Source of the DNA: Actinobacteria bacterium HGW-Actinobacteria-4
GTDB lineage: Bacteria; Actinomycetota; Actinomycetes; Actinomycetales; Demequinaceae
Direction of reading: 5' to 3'
Length of the DNA: 64,000 nucleotides
NCBI GenBank assembly: GCA_002841315.1
Contig: PHEW01000004.1
Span: 1-64,000 of the forward strand
Below are positions 11,520 through 20,617 of the stretch, in pieces. The notes below the pieces were generated by a model. The model searched no databases and was not told where the DNA came from. It saw only the letters and a program-made list of their open reading frames with translations. Every line of letters begins with the position of its first letter. Within the stretch, counting starts at the first letter, position 1. The position numbers and the translations under genes are program-made.

Positions 11520-12476
11520 TTACCCTTTTTGTGACGTGATCGAGACGTTGCGTGCGCCCGGCCTCTCACGTCTGAGCAGGTAGAACGCGGCAGAGTGGGC
11601 TGCGGTGAGTGCCGCGGCACCGGCTAAGTGGATCCCCACCAAGACCTCCGGGAGGCCGGTGAAATACTGGGCATAGCCGACGACCCCCTGTGCGAGGGTG
11701 ATCACGACCAGGACCACCCACGCCTTGCGGACCTCGTCGTGTTCGCCCACGGAGACGTCACGGCGTACCTTCCACACGATCCACGCAAGGACCACCACGA
11801 AGGCCCACACCGTGATGGCATGGACGCGCGCCATTTCAGCGGGGTCGAGTGCGAGCCTCACCGTTCGCTCGTAGTCCCCAGAGTGGGGGCCAGCGCCAGT
11901 GGTGATGGCGCCCAGCGTCATGAGCACTGCAAGAAGAATGAGCGAGAGGCGCAGGGGCTTCTTGATGCACCGTCCTGCGCGACGTGGCGCGGCTCGGTAG
12001 CGCAGCGCGATCTGTGTTGAGATCCACACCAATGCGATCGAGATCAGCAGGTGAGGCGCGACCAAGAATGGGTTGAGCTCGTCGTGGACCAGGATGCCAC
12101 CAAGCACGGCCTGCACGGCTACGCCTATCAGGGGGACCAGGGCCACCTTGCGCATGAGTGGCCGGTTACGCCATACGGCGATGGCAACGCCAATTGCAAT
12201 CGCGAGCAGAACGAACGTCAGCAGGCGGTTCCCGAACTCGATCAGGGGGTGCAGGTTAGTGGCGCCAAACTCCTCCGGGATGAAGGTCCCTGGCTCGCAT
12301 TGGGGCCAGGTGGAACATCCGAGGCCAGAGTCCGTGAGTCGCACGATGCCGCCGGTGACGATGATCACGCCTTGGGCCCAGACGTTGGCGATGGTGAGGC
12401 CTCGGCCACGTCGCGAAACGGCCTCGATGGAGCGCCAGAAGACTGCCGTGATGGTGGGCTTAGGTGCTGTTGTCAC
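11520..12476 (-). CDS. ctaA: Haem A synthase (COX15/CtaA)
   Basis: Membrane enzyme of 318 aa that oxidises haem O to haem A for cytochrome aa3 oxidase. It has about eight transmembrane helices. Conserved features are GGIVRLTDSGLGCSTWPQC with the Cys pair near residue 60, GNRLLTF with a haem-ligand-type region, and HLLISIALVW. Starts with GTG 12476. A -10 hexamer TAGACT (minus strand, 12488-12483) ends 6 bases before it, the leaderless arrangement. A DtxR-like box lies over the predicted -35 region (see regulatory entry). Confidence 0.93.
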   Translation of the reverse strand: MTTAPKPTITAVFWRSIEAVSRRGRGLTIANVWAQGVIIVTGGIVRLTDSGLGCSTWPQCEPGTFIPEEFGATNLHPLIEFGNRLLTFVLLAIAIGVAIAVWRNRPLMRKVALVPLIGVAVQAVLGGILVHDELNPFLVAPHLLISIALVWISTQIALRYRAAPRRAGRCIKKPLRLSLILLAVLMTLGAITTGAGPHSGDYERTVRLALDPAEMARVHAITVWAFVVVLAWIVWKVRRDVSVGEHDEVRKAWVVLVVITLAQGVVGYAQYFTGLPEVLVGIHLAGAAALTAAHSAAFYLLRRERPGARNVSITSQKG

Positions 12477-12482
12477 GATGAC

Positions 12483-12565
12483 AGTCTAGGCCCCGAACTT
12501 GCCTCGGGTTAGGCACACCTTGCTTGCGGGGAAGGGATTTAGGCACGAGAATGTTACGTATTACA
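12483..12565. promoter_or_regulatory. ctaA/sufR divergent regulatory region with DtxR-like box and repeats
   Basis: This sits between ctaA (minus) and sufR (plus). It contains the ctaA -10 TAGACT (12488-12483, minus). At 12504-12522 a 19-bp stretch matches 13 of 19 positions of the IdeR/DtxR iron box consensus TTAGGTTAGGCTAACCTAA. The octamer TTAGGCAC occurs twice, at 12509-12516 and 12539-12546, exactly 30 bp apart (about three helix turns). An imperfect inverted repeat TGTTACGTATTACA lies at 12552-12565. Iron or SufR control of the suf operon fits, but binding is inferred. Confidence 0.5.
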
Positions 12566-12636
12566 CGAGCGCCTGCGGAAGACTCCGCTTGAGCTCCGTC
12601 CCACGACCTCAGACCTACGCGCACGAAGGGAGAGCC

Positions 12637-13293
12637 ATGACCGCTGACACCACGCGCGACCGCATCCTGGGTCTCATCGTGACCGCTGGACCCGTGACGG
12701 CGGCGACACTGGCGCAAGAGCTGTCTGTGACATCGGCCGGTGTTCGCCGGCACCTGATCGCGCTGCACCACGATGGCTACATCACCGAGCACGAGCAACC
12801 GGGTCATGCCGCGCGCGGTAGGGGCCGTCCCGCGCGCTCGTATGTGGCGACACCCGAGGGCCAAGAGGCGCTCACCTCCGCCTACGCGGACGTCGCTGTT
12901 GACGCCATGGAGTTCCTGCGTTCTCACGGCGCACTCGAGGAGTTTGTCGAGGCCAAGGCTGCGGAGCTCGAATCGATTCTCGCTGCGGCCGTCCCGGCAG
13001 ACGCGTCGATGGGCGACCGCGTCGCGGCCCTGTCGCTTGCGCTTGGAGACCGCGGCTACGCCACCTCGGTGCGCCCGGGACCTGGCGGCGTCACGCTCCA
13101 ACTATGCCAAGGCCACTGCCCGGTTCAGTCGATCGCCGAGGCCGCACCCGAATGGTGCGAGGCCGAAACCCGCGTGTTCTCACGCATTCTCAATGTGCAC
13201 GTGCAACGCCTGTCAACCCTGGCAGGCGGAGCCCACGTGTGTACCACCACCATCCCCCTTGCACTCGCAAGCCAAACGGAAGGAACGCCATGA
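12637..13293 (+). CDS. sufR: SufR-type helix-turn-helix Fe-S regulator of the suf operon
   Basis: A 218-aa DeoR/ArsR-like winged helix regulator. The N-terminal HTH is [20 protein letters not shown] (about 20-39) and the wing contains [18 protein letters not shown]. The C-terminal half holds Cys157, Cys161, Cys174 and Cys202, a set suited to binding a 4Fe-4S cluster as in SufR proteins. ATG 12637 is preceded by AAGGGAGAG; an upstream in-frame GTG/TTG start is possible but would cover the regulatory repeats. The stop overlaps sufB (ATGA). Known SufR proteins repress suf when holo, giving feedback by Fe-S supply. Confidence 0.9.
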   Translation: MTADTTRDRILGLIVTAGPVTAATLAQELSVTSAGVRRHLIALHHDGYITEHEQPGHAARGRGRPARSYVATPEGQEALTSAYADVAVDAMEFLRSHGALEEFVEAKAAELESILAAAVPADASMGDRVAALSLALGDRGYATSVRPGPGGVTLQLCQGHCPVQSIAEAAPEWCEAETRVFSRILNVHVQRLSTLAGGAHVCTTTIPLALASQTEGTP

Positions 13294-14720
13294 GCGCACC
13301 GACCAACGTCCCCCTGACCCAAGACGAGACCATCGCCTCGCTGGGAAACTATGAGTTTGGCTGGCACGACAGCGACGCCGCGGGCTCGATTGCCAAGCGT
13401 GGCATCAACGAAGACGTGGTGAAGGGCATCTCGGCGCTCAAAAGTGAGCCCCAGTGGATGCTCGACATGCGACTCAAGGGCTACAACCTGTTCGGCAAGA
13501 AGCCCATGCCGACGTTTGGCGCAGACCTCACCGGCATCGACTTCGACAACATCAAGTACTTTGTGCGGTCCACAGAGAAGCAGGCCACCACGTGGGACGA
13601 GCTTCCCGAAGACATCAAGCGCACCTACGACAAGTTGGGGATCCCGGAGGCGGAGAAGCAGCGCCTGGTATCCGGCGTGGCCGCGCAGTACGAGTCTGAG
13701 GTGGTGTACCACCAGATTCGCGAGGACCTTGAAGAGCAGGGTGTGTTGTTCCTCGACACCGACACCGCGTTGCGCGAGCACCCCGAGATGTTCGAGCAGT
13801 ACTTCGGCACGGTCATCCCGCCAGGCGATAACAAGTTTGCCGCGCTCAACACGGCGGTGTGGTCGGGTGGCTCGTTCGTCTACGTCCCCCCGGGCGTGCA
13901 CGTGGACATCCCGCTCCAGGCCTACTTCCGGATCAACACGGAGAACATGGGCCAGTTCGAGCGGACGCTGATTATCGCCGACGAAGGCTCCTACGTGCAC
14001 TACGTCGAGGGTTGTACCGCGCCCATCTACTCGAGCGACTCCCTGCACTCGGCGGTGGTCGAGATCATTGTCAAGAAGAACGCCCGCGTGCGCTACACGA
14101 CCATTCAGAACTGGTCGAACAACGTGTACAACCTGGTGACCAAGCGCGCCACTGCGGCCGAGGGCGCCACCATGGAGTGGGTGGACGGCAACATCGGCTC
14201 CAAGGTGACCATGAAGTACCCGGCCATCTTCATGCTGGGGGAGCACGCCCGCGGCGAGACGCTATCTATCGCCTTCGCAGGCGAGGGCCAGCACCAGGAC
14301 GCCGGCGCCAAGATGGTTCACGCTGCACCCAACACCTCCTCAAGCATCGTTTCGAAGTCGGTGGCGCGCGGGGGAGGGCGCACGTCCTACCGCGGCCTCG
14401 TCCAGGTGCTCGAGGGCGCCAAGGGCTCCAAGTCCAACGTGCTGTGCGACGCGCTGCTCGTTGACCAAATCTCGCGCTCGGACACCTACCCCTATGTGGA
14501 TGTTCGCGAAGACGACGTCTCGATGGCCCACGAGGCCACCGTGTCGCGGGTGAGCGAGGATCAGCTGTTCTACCTCATGTCCCGGGGTTTGGATGAGTTC
14601 GAGGCCATGGCGATGATTGTGCGCGGGTTCGTGGAGCCCATCGCGCGCGAGCTTCCCATGGAGTACGCGCTCGAACTCAACCGCCTCATCGAAATGCAAA
14701 TGGAAGGATCCGTCGGGTGA
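13290..14720 (+). CDS. sufB: Fe-S cluster assembly scaffold SufB
   Basis: A 476-aa component of the SufBCD scaffold on which Fe-S clusters form. Family landmarks include YEFGWHDSD near the N-terminus, [30 protein letters not shown] with a conserved Cys, and [22 protein letters not shown] near the C-terminus. Start ATG 13290 gives the usual N-terminus and overlaps sufR by 4 nt. It overlaps sufD by GTGA at 14717. Confidence 0.97.
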   Translation: MSAPTNVPLTQDETIASLGNYEFGWHDSDAAGSIAKRGINEDVVKGISALKSEPQWMLDMRLKGYNLFGKKPMPTFGADLTGIDFDNIKYFVRSTEKQATTWDELPEDIKRTYDKLGIPEAEKQRLVSGVAAQYESEVVYHQIREDLEEQGVLFLDTDTALREHPEMFEQYFGTVIPPGDNKFAALNTAVWSGGSFVYVPPGVHVDIPLQAYFRINTENMGQFERTLIIADEGSYVHYVEGCTAPIYSSDSLHSAVVEIIVKKNARVRYTTIQNWSNNVYNLVTKRATAAEGATMEWVDGNIGSKVTMKYPAIFMLGEHARGETLSIAFAGEGQHQDAGAKMVHAAPNTSSSIVSKSVARGGGRTSYRGLVQVLEGAKGSKSNVLCDALLVDQISRSDTYPYVDVREDDVSMAHEATVSRVSEDQLFYLMSRGLDEFEAMAMIVRGFVEPIARELPMEYALELNRLIEMQMEGSVG

Positions 14721-15901
14721 CCATCACCACAGACCACTCCCAGGCCAAGGCCGACGGGACTCACAGCCACGGCCTCGTGTCCACGCCGCCCAACAAGTCG
14801 CGGGCCTCGCGCCCGCACTCGTTTGACGTGGCTCAGTTCCCCATGCCCACAGGTCGTGAGGAGAACTGGCGCTTCAGCGCGTTCAAGACACTCACTCCAC
14901 TGTTCGCTGAGGAACCTGCAACGGGACACCTCGAGTGGACCACGAGCGAACTCCCCGCAGGCGTGACCCTCGCGGACGTCGATTCGGCCGATGCCGTGGC
15001 CCGTTCCGTCCAAGCCCCCGGCGATCGAGCATCGGCCCTCGCAGTGAAGTTATCTGGAGGCGCCAAGGTGTTGACCATCGCGCCTGGCACGGTCGTCGAC
15101 GAGCCGATCCAGATCACGATGAACGGGACCGGCGGCGATGTGCGTGGTCACGTGCTCATCGAGTCTGGCGCGGGTTCCGAGGCGACTGTGGTGATCGAGC
15201 GCACTGGAACTGCCACGTACTCTGAGTTCGTCTCGGTCAACGTGGGCGACAACGCGGGGCTCAACTTGGTGATGCTGCAACTATGGGAGACCGACGCCGT
15301 TCACGCGGGCGAAGTCACCGCGCGCCTTGGTCGCGACTCACGCCTGCGCGGCTCGGTAGTGACTCTTGGTGGCAAGGTCGTCCGTCTCAACACGACTGCA
15401 GCATTCGCGGGCGAGGGCGCCTCGGTTGACCTCTTTGGCCTGTACTTCGCTGACTCGGGCCAGCACCACGAGCACCAGCTCTTTGTGGACCACGCTGTCG
15501 CCAACTGCCGTTCGCGCGTGACGTACAAGGGTGCGCTCGCTGGCGCATCCGCCCGCACTGTCTGGATTGGCGACGTGCTGATCCGCGCTGCTGCCGAAGG
15601 TACCGACACGTACGAACTCAACCGCAACCTGATCCTCGCGGATGGCGCGCGGGCTGACTCGGTTCCGAACCTCGAGATCGAGACGGGCCTCATCGAGGGG
15701 GCAGGGCATGCGTCGGCGACGGGTCGTTTTGACGACGAGCAGATGTTCTACCTGCGCTCACGGGGCATCCCCGAAGCCCTGGCCCGCAAGCTTGTGGTCC
15801 GCGGCTTCTTCGCTGACCTGATCCACGAAATTGGCGTCCCAGCGGTCGAGGCAGGCCTGTTGCGAGCTATTGACCTTGAACTGGAGCACGTGAATGACTG
15901 A
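14717..15901 (+). CDS. sufD: Fe-S cluster assembly protein SufD
   Basis: A 394-aa SufB paralogue and partner in the SufBC2D complex. It has the shared beta-helix core and C-terminal motif [33 protein letters not shown]. Blocks such as [13 protein letters not shown] near residue 47 and [19 protein letters not shown] are typical of actinobacterial SufD. GTG start overlaps sufB by 4 nt; the end overlaps the Rieske gene by 8 nt, so all are likely translationally coupled. Confidence 0.95.
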   Translation: MTITTDHSQAKADGTHSHGLVSTPPNKSRASRPHSFDVAQFPMPTGREENWRFSAFKTLTPLFAEEPATGHLEWTTSELPAGVTLADVDSADAVARSVQAPGDRASALAVKLSGGAKVLTIAPGTVVDEPIQITMNGTGGDVRGHVLIESGAGSEATVVIERTGTATYSEFVSVNVGDNAGLNLVMLQLWETDAVHAGEVTARLGRDSRLRGSVVTLGGKVVRLNTTAAFAGEGASVDLFGLYFADSGQHHEHQLFVDHAVANCRSRVTYKGALAGASARTVWIGDVLIRAAAEGTDTYELNRNLILADGARADSVPNLEIETGLIEGAGHASATGRFDDEQMFYLRSRGIPEALARKLVVRGFFADLIHEIGVPAVEAGLLRAIDLELEHVND

Positions 15902-16250
15902 GCAACATGCCTGCGATATCGCAGACATCCCCAAGGGTTCCGTGCGGCGCGCGGACCTGACGCTGGCCGACGGCACCGACGTGGTCGTGGCCGTGGCGCA
16001 CACCGTTGACGGCGAGTTCTTCGCGATCAACGACGTCTGCTCGCACGGCGAAGTGTCGCTGTCCGAAGGTGAGCTCGACGGCTGCCAGCTCGAATGCTGG
16101 GCACACGGCGGCCGCTTCGACGTCCGCACCGGTGCCGTCACCGCGCTGCCCCCCATCGACCCTGTTCCTTCCTACCCCGTACGCATCGACGGCGACCGCA
16201 TTCTTGTGGACGTCGACGCCCCCGTTCTTTCCAAGGAGTCAGTCATATGA
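15894..16250 (+). CDS. Rieske-type [2Fe-2S] ferredoxin of the suf operon
   Basis: A 118-aa non-haem Rieske ferredoxin. The cluster motif is CSH (about residues 45-47) and CWAH (about 65-68), that is C-X-H then C-X2-H, within VCSHGEVSLSEG and LECWAHGGRFD. It resembles the small subunit ferredoxins of dioxygenases, but its place between sufD and sufC is standard in actinobacterial suf operons, suggesting electron supply for cluster assembly. It overlaps both neighbours (8 nt and 4 nt). Confidence 0.93.
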   Translation: MTEQHACDIADIPKGSVRRADLTLADGTDVVVAVAHTVDGEFFAINDVCSHGEVSLSEGELDGCQLECWAHGGRFDVRTGAVTALPPIDPVPSYPVRIDGDRILVDVDAPVLSKESVI

Positions 16251-17002
16251 GCACCCTGATCATCACTAACCTGCACGTCACCGTCGACACCCCCGAGGGC
16301 ACCATCGAGATCCTCAAGGGCGTGGACTTGACCATCGAGTCCGGCCAGACCCACGCAATCATGGGCCCCAACGGCTCGGGAAAGTCGACCCTCGCCTACT
16401 CGATCGCGGGTCACCCCAAGTACACCGTCACCAAGGGCTCGGTCACCCTTGATGGTGACGATGTCCTTGCGATGAGTGTGGACGAACGCGCCAAGGCAGG
16501 TCTGTTCCTCGCGATGCAGTACCCCGTCGAGGTACCCGGTGTTTCCGTGACGAACTTCTTGCGCACCGCGAAGACAGCAATCGACGGCGAGGCACCCAAG
16601 CTGCGCACGTGGGTTAAGGACGTCAAGGGCGCGATGGAGGATCTCCGCATGGACCCATCGTTCGCCGAGCGCAACGTCAACGAAGGCTTCTCTGGCGGCG
16701 AGAAGAAGCGCCACGAGATCCTGCAGATGGAGCTCCTTAAGCCCAAGTTCGCGATCCTCGACGAGACCGACTCCGGTCTTGACGTGGACGCGCTACGCGT
16801 GGTGTCCGAAGGCGTGAACCGCGCCAAGCAGAACACCAACGCAGGCATTCTGCTGATCACGCACTACACGCGGATCCTCAACTACATCACGCCGGACTTC
16901 GTCCACGTGTTCATCGACGGCAAGGTCGCAGAAGAAGGCGGCCCGGAGCTCGCCGAGCGCCTCGAAACTGAGGGCTACGACCGCTACCTCACCACGGCAT
17001 AA
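16247..17002 (+). CDS. sufC: Fe-S cluster assembly ATPase SufC
   Basis: A 251-aa soluble ABC-type ATPase that drives SufBCD conformational change. Walker A is MGPNGSGKST (about 37-46), the signature is NEGFSGGEKKRHEILQME (about 145-162), Walker B is AILDETDSGLDVDAL, and the H-loop His is in LLITHYTRIL. ATG 16247 has AAGGAG about 8 bases upstream and overlaps the Rieske stop. Confidence 0.97.
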   Translation: MSTLIITNLHVTVDTPEGTIEILKGVDLTIESGQTHAIMGPNGSGKSTLAYSIAGHPKYTVTKGSVTLDGDDVLAMSVDERAKAGLFLAMQYPVEVPGVSVTNFLRTAKTAIDGEAPKLRTWVKDVKGAMEDLRMDPSFAERNVNEGFSGGEKKRHEILQMELLKPKFAILDETDSGLDVDALRVVSEGVNRAKQNTNAGILLITHYTRILNYITPDFVHVFIDGKVAEEGGPELAERLETEGYDRYLTTA

Positions 17003-17011
17003 GCTCAGCCG

Positions 17012-18283
17012 ATGTTGCCCGACCTCCGCGCCGACTTCCCGCTCCTGACTCGCACCGTCAGGAACGGGAAGCCGTTGGTGTACCTGGACTCAGCCGCCAC
17101 GTCACAGAAGCCGCACGTGGTGCTGAACGCCGAGGCAGAGTTCTATCAGTTTCACAACGCTGCGGTGGCGCGCGGCGCGCATCTCATTGCCGAAGAGGCG
17201 ACCGAGGCCTTTGCTTCCGCGCGTGCTGATGTTGCCGCCTTTGTGAATGCGGAGACGGACGAGATCGTGTGGACAGAGAACGCCACTGCTGGCATCAACA
17301 CTGTGGCGAACGGCATGGCCAACGCCTCCGCAGGTATTGGTGGCACAGCATCCGCGCGTTTCCGGGTGGGGCCTGGGGACGAGATCGTGGTGACAGAGAC
17401 CGAACACCACGCGAACTTGATTCCGTGGCAACAGTTGGCGGCGCGTACGGGCGCGACGTTGACGTGGATCCCTGTGGACGACGACGGGCGCATGATTCTG
17501 GATGATCTGGCATCGGTGGTGACGGAGCGCTGCAAGGTCCTTGCCTTCACTCATGCGAGCAACGTGACGGGGATCATCTCTGATGTGGCCGCGCTGGTGG
17601 CGCGCGCGCGTGACGTCGGAGCGCTGACGTTGCTCGACGCCTGCCAGAGCACGCCGCACCTGCCCGTCGATGTCAAGGCGCTGGGCGTTGACTTCCTGGT
17701 GATGAGCGCCCACAAGATGCTGGGGCCCACAGGCATCGGAGCACTGTGGGGGCGCAAGGAGTTGCTCGACGCACTGCCGCCGTCAGTGTTCGGCGGGTCA
17801 ACCATCAAGACCGTCACGATGACCGAGACTTCGTGGCTCGACGCGCCGAGTCGGTTCGAGGCTGGATCACAGCCCGTGGCGCAGATTGTGGGCTTCGCCG
17901 CAGCAGTGAGGTATCTGAGCGCACTCGGCATGGACAACGTTGCCGCCCATGAGCGTGCCATTGCGCGCATTCTGCGCGAGGGAGCTGCGGCGCTTCCCGG
18001 CGTGCGCCTGCTTGGACCGGTGGGGAACGACCCTCTCGAGAACATGCTAGGCCTTGCGGCTGTGGTGGTGGACGGCGTTCATGCTCACGACGTTGGCCAG
18101 GTGCTGGACGACGCGGGCATCGCCGTCCGTGTGGGCCACCATTGCAACCAACCCCTGCACCGGCGGTTTGGTGTTGCTAGCTCGACCCGAGCATCGGCGC
18201 ATGTTTACAACACCGAGGATGACGCGCGCGCCTTTGTCGCCGCGCTCGCCACGGTTCGCACGTTTTTTGGAGTCGCAGCATGA
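17012..18283 (+). CDS. sufS: Cysteine desulfurase SufS
   Basis: PLP enzyme of 423 aa that takes sulfur from cysteine. The PLP lysine is in VMSAHKMLGPTGIGALWG; TETEHHANLIPWQ carries PLP-contacting His residues; the persulfide Cys is in VGHHCNQPLHRRFG, typical of group II desulfurases. It starts 9 bp after sufC and overlaps sufU by 4 nt, matching the SufS-SufU pair in which SufU accepts the persulfide. Confidence 0.96.
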   Translation: MLPDLRADFPLLTRTVRNGKPLVYLDSAATSQKPHVVLNAEAEFYQFHNAAVARGAHLIAEEATEAFASARADVAAFVNAETDEIVWTENATAGINTVANGMANASAGIGGTASARFRVGPGDEIVVTETEHHANLIPWQQLAARTGATLTWIPVDDDGRMILDDLASVVTERCKVLAFTHASNVTGIISDVAALVARARDVGALTLLDACQSTPHLPVDVKALGVDFLVMSAHKMLGPTGIGALWGRKELLDALPPSVFGGSTIKTVTMTETSWLDAPSRFEAGSQPVAQIVGFAAAVRYLSALGMDNVAAHERAIARILREGAAALPGVRLLGPVGNDPLENMLGLAAVVVDGVHAHDVGQVLDDAGIAVRVGHHCNQPLHRRFGVASSTRASAHVYNTEDDARAFVAALATVRTFFGVAA

Positions 18284-18747
18284 GCCAACTCGAGCAGATG
18301 TACCAGCAGGTCATCATGGACCACGCGCGGGCCGTTCACGGTCGCGGTCTCAAGGATCCTGGCCTGGTGTCTGTGGGGGAGTCCTTCCAAGTGAATCCCA
18401 CCTGCGGTGACGAGGTGCGCATGCGCGTAGGGCTCGATGGCGAGCGCATTGCCTCGGTGTCATGGGAGGGACAAGGCTGCTCGATCTCCCAGGCGTCGGT
18501 GTCGGTGCTTCACGAGTTGGTCGAAGGTGAGACCCTTGAGGAAGCGGACCGGATCATCGAAGCCTTCCGCGCGCTCATGCAGGCCAAGGGCGAAGGGCTC
18601 GACGAAGAACGCGAAGACTTGCTCGGGGACGCGACCGCGTTCGTGGGAGTAGGGAAGTATCCGGCGCGCATCAAGTGCGCACTATTGGGGTGGATGGCGC
18701 TCAAAGACGCCATCATCCAGGCAGGAAGGGACACGGATCATGACTGA
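18280..18747 (+). CDS. sufU: Zinc-dependent sulfurtransferase SufU
   Basis: A 155-aa IscU-like protein. The three conserved cysteines are in NPTCGDEV, GQGCSISQAS and RIKCALLGWMALKDA, with the Asp of GDEV as the fourth zinc ligand. The characteristic insertion between the second and third Cys distinguishes SufU from scaffold IscU. It receives sulfur from SufS and passes it to SufBCD. It overlaps sufS by 4 nt and the next gene by 8 nt. Confidence 0.95.
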   Translation: MSQLEQMYQQVIMDHARAVHGRGLKDPGLVSVGESFQVNPTCGDEVRMRVGLDGERIASVSWEGQGCSISQASVSVLHELVEGETLEEADRIIEAFRALMQAKGEGLDEEREDLLGDATAFVGVGKYPARIKCALLGWMALKDAIIQAGRDTDHD

Positions 18748-19066
18748 CACCAAGACCCCGGCGAACGCCGCCGACGTAGAAGAGGCGATGCACGACGTCA
18801 TTGACCCGGAGCTCGGCATCAATGTTGTCGACCTGGGGCTGGTCTATGGCGTGTCGCTCGACGCCAACCAGCACGCCGTCATCGACATGACCCTCACCTC
18901 TGCGGCGTGCCCGCTCACCGACGTGATCGAGGATCAGACGCGTGAGGCGCTCGCCAGTGTGGTGGACGGGTTCCGTATCAACTGGGTGTGGATGCCGCCG
19001 TGGGGGCCGGACAAGATCACCGACGACGGCAAGGAACAGCTCCGAGCGCTGGGATTCAACGTCTAG
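18740..19066 (+). CDS. sufT: SufT-like MIP18 family (DUF59) Fe-S maturation protein
   Basis: A 108-aa protein with the DUF59/MIP18 hallmark VIDPELGINVVDLGLVYGV and the conserved Cys in TSAACPLTDVIEDQ. Such proteins help deliver Fe-S clusters to targets. It is the last gene of the suf operon and overlaps sufU by 8 nt. The short sequence TCTAGAG occurs on both sides of its stop (about 19062-19083), in the 12-bp gap before the convergent metallopeptidase. Confidence 0.93.
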   Translation: MTDTKTPANAADVEEAMHDVIDPELGINVVDLGLVYGVSLDANQHAVIDMTLTSAACPLTDVIEDQTREALASVVDGFRINWVWMPPWGPDKITDDGKEQLRALGFNV

Positions 19067-19078
19067 AGAAGTCAGGCT

Positions 19079-19957
19079 CTAGAGCACGCCGAACTGATCG
19101 CACGCGACCACGTCGCCGTTGGTGTACCCCTCCATGAACCACGCCTGGCGCTCGGCGGACGTGCCGTGCGTGTACGTGTGCGGATTCGTTTCGCCCTGAC
19201 GCGCTTCCTGAATTCTGTCATCGCCCACCGCGCCGGCCGCAGACAGGGCGTCCTGGATGTCCGCTTCCGTCAGGGGTGCAAGGAACGGCTGCCCAGTCGC
19301 GTCCGGCACCGTCGAGGCGTGACCCGCCCACACACCTGCGAGGCAGTCGGCCATCAACTCGACTTTGACGCTGTCGGAGTCGGCGCCCGTGTCGCCGCGG
19401 TCGGCAACTCCGAACACGCCAAGCTGGTTCTGGAGGTGGTGGCCGTACTCGTGTGCAATGACGTACATCTCGGCCAGAGGGCCGCCGCTCGCCCCAAACT
19501 GTGTGCTCAGCACGTCCCAGAAGGCAACATCGACGTAGATCGACTGATCGGCAGGGCAGTAGAACGGCCCTGTTGCTGCGGAGGCCTGACCACATGCGCT
19601 CGTGGTGGCCTGATCAAAGATGACGATACCGGGCAGCGCCAACTCCGTTCCCACGGTGGGGAGCTCTGCGGCCCAGAACGCGTCAAGGGAGTTCATCGCA
19701 CCCACCACCCGGCAGTCGGCGTACGCGTTGGCATCTGCGCCAGTGGCGCAACGGTCATCGAAATCGCCGTGCGCGGAGTCATCGCTGCCAGGCCCGGGCG
19801 GATTCAGTAGTTCGGCGTCGCCTGGCTCCCCACCAAACAGGACGAACAGCAGCACCAGAAGCATGCCAACGAGGCCACCGCCCGCCGCGACGCCTCCGCC
19901 CTTGCCACGCCGTTGAACGCGCGAAGGATCAAGGCGGGAGGACTCGTTGAAGGTCAT
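19079..19957 (-). CDS. YpfJ-family neutral zinc metallopeptidase, membrane anchored
   Basis: A 292-aa protein. A short basic N-terminus (FNESSRLDPSRVQRRGKGGG) precedes one transmembrane segment (about 27-43, VGMLLVLLFVLFGG). The outer domain contains the zinc motif HEYGHH (in MYVIAHEYGHHLQNQLGV, near residue 168) and SVKVELMADCLAGVWAG with the third ligand. The family is annotated as neutral zinc metallopeptidase (YpfJ/DUF2342-like), of unknown substrate. ATG 19957 is 6 bases after TAGGGT, a leaderless -10. Confidence 0.9.
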   Translation of the reverse strand: MTFNESSRLDPSRVQRRGKGGGVAAGGGLVGMLLVLLFVLFGGEPGDAELLNPPGPGSDDSAHGDFDDRCATGADANAYADCRVVGAMNSLDAFWAAELPTVGTELALPGIVIFDQATTSACGQASAATGPFYCPADQSIYVDVAFWDVLSTQFGASGGPLAEMYVIAHEYGHHLQNQLGVFGVADRGDTGADSDSVKVELMADCLAGVWAGHASTVPDATGQPFLAPLTEADIQDALSAAGAVGDDRIQEARQGETNPHTYTHGTSAERQAWFMEGYTNGDVVACDQFGVL

Positions 19958-19966
19958 GAGATGACC

Positions 19967-20617
19967 CTAGTGCTTGACACGGCGCGCACGCCGGTAGGGG
20001 GCGGGATTGTCGCCCTCTTCGGCAATGCCACGAGCGTGCAGAGCCTGGCCCAGGTCCAGCGCGAAGCCCACCGTTCGCGTGGTGGTGGGGATGAGCACGG
20101 CGCGAAAGCTACGGTCCAGGCCCCGAGCCTTGGCGGCGCTGCGAGACTCGGACATCATGCGGGCGACCTCCGGCACCGCACGCACGGTGATCGCGAACAT
20201 GAGGCCCATGGTCTCGGGGGGAATCACGCGCCTCAGTGGGCGCAGGATCCGTGAGACCAGGTCCAGCATGTGCTCCATCGGTGTAGAGGACGTCACCGCG
20301 AGCGCAAGTGCCACGAGTCCCACAAGGTCAGCGGCGAGGTCGATCGCACGGTCAATCTCGCCCCGCCACACGTGGAAGCCACCGCTGAGTGCCGCGATGA
20401 TCACGATACCTAACAGCCCCTGGGCTGTGGCCTTCAGCGGAGGGCCGGTTGAGATCAGCAGCAAGACGCAGGCCGCCATCAGTCCGACGCTTGTGATCGG
20501 GTCCGTGAAGAGCACGAAGACAGCGGCGATGACGACCAACAGCACGGCCTTGAACCATGCCGGGGCTTGGTGCATCGGCGTGTTCCGCGGGCGGTACATG
20601 CCGAGGGTGGGGTTCAT
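19967..20617 (-). CDS. ECF transporter transmembrane component EcfT (CbiQ/BioN family)
   Basis: A 216-aa membrane protein with about five transmembrane helices in the first two thirds, then the EcfT coupling helices containing SRSAAKARGLDRS (Ala-Arg-Gly motif that contacts the ATPase). The start overlaps the ATPase stop (ATGA at 20617). This is the T-component of an energy-coupling-factor vitamin/metal transporter; no S-component gene is adjacent, which is unusual for dedicated systems. Confidence 0.87.
   Translation of the reverse strand: MNPTLGMYRPRNTPMHQAPAWFKAVLLVVIAAVFVLFTDPITSVGLMAACVLLLISTGPPLKATAQGLLGIVIIAALSGGFHVWRGEIDRAIDLAADLVGLVALALAVTSSTPMEHMLDLVSRILRPLRRVIPPETMGLMFAITVRAVPEVARMMSESRSAAKARGLDRSFRAVLIPTTTRTVGFALDLGQALHARGIAEEGDNPAPYRRARRVKH

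Noticed and set aside
13125-14246. Long minus-strand ORF (373 aa) opposite sufB
   Set aside because: It is an antisense frame of a clear sufB gene; the sequence is rich in His, Arg and Val from reversed codons and has no domain, promoter or ribosome binding site.
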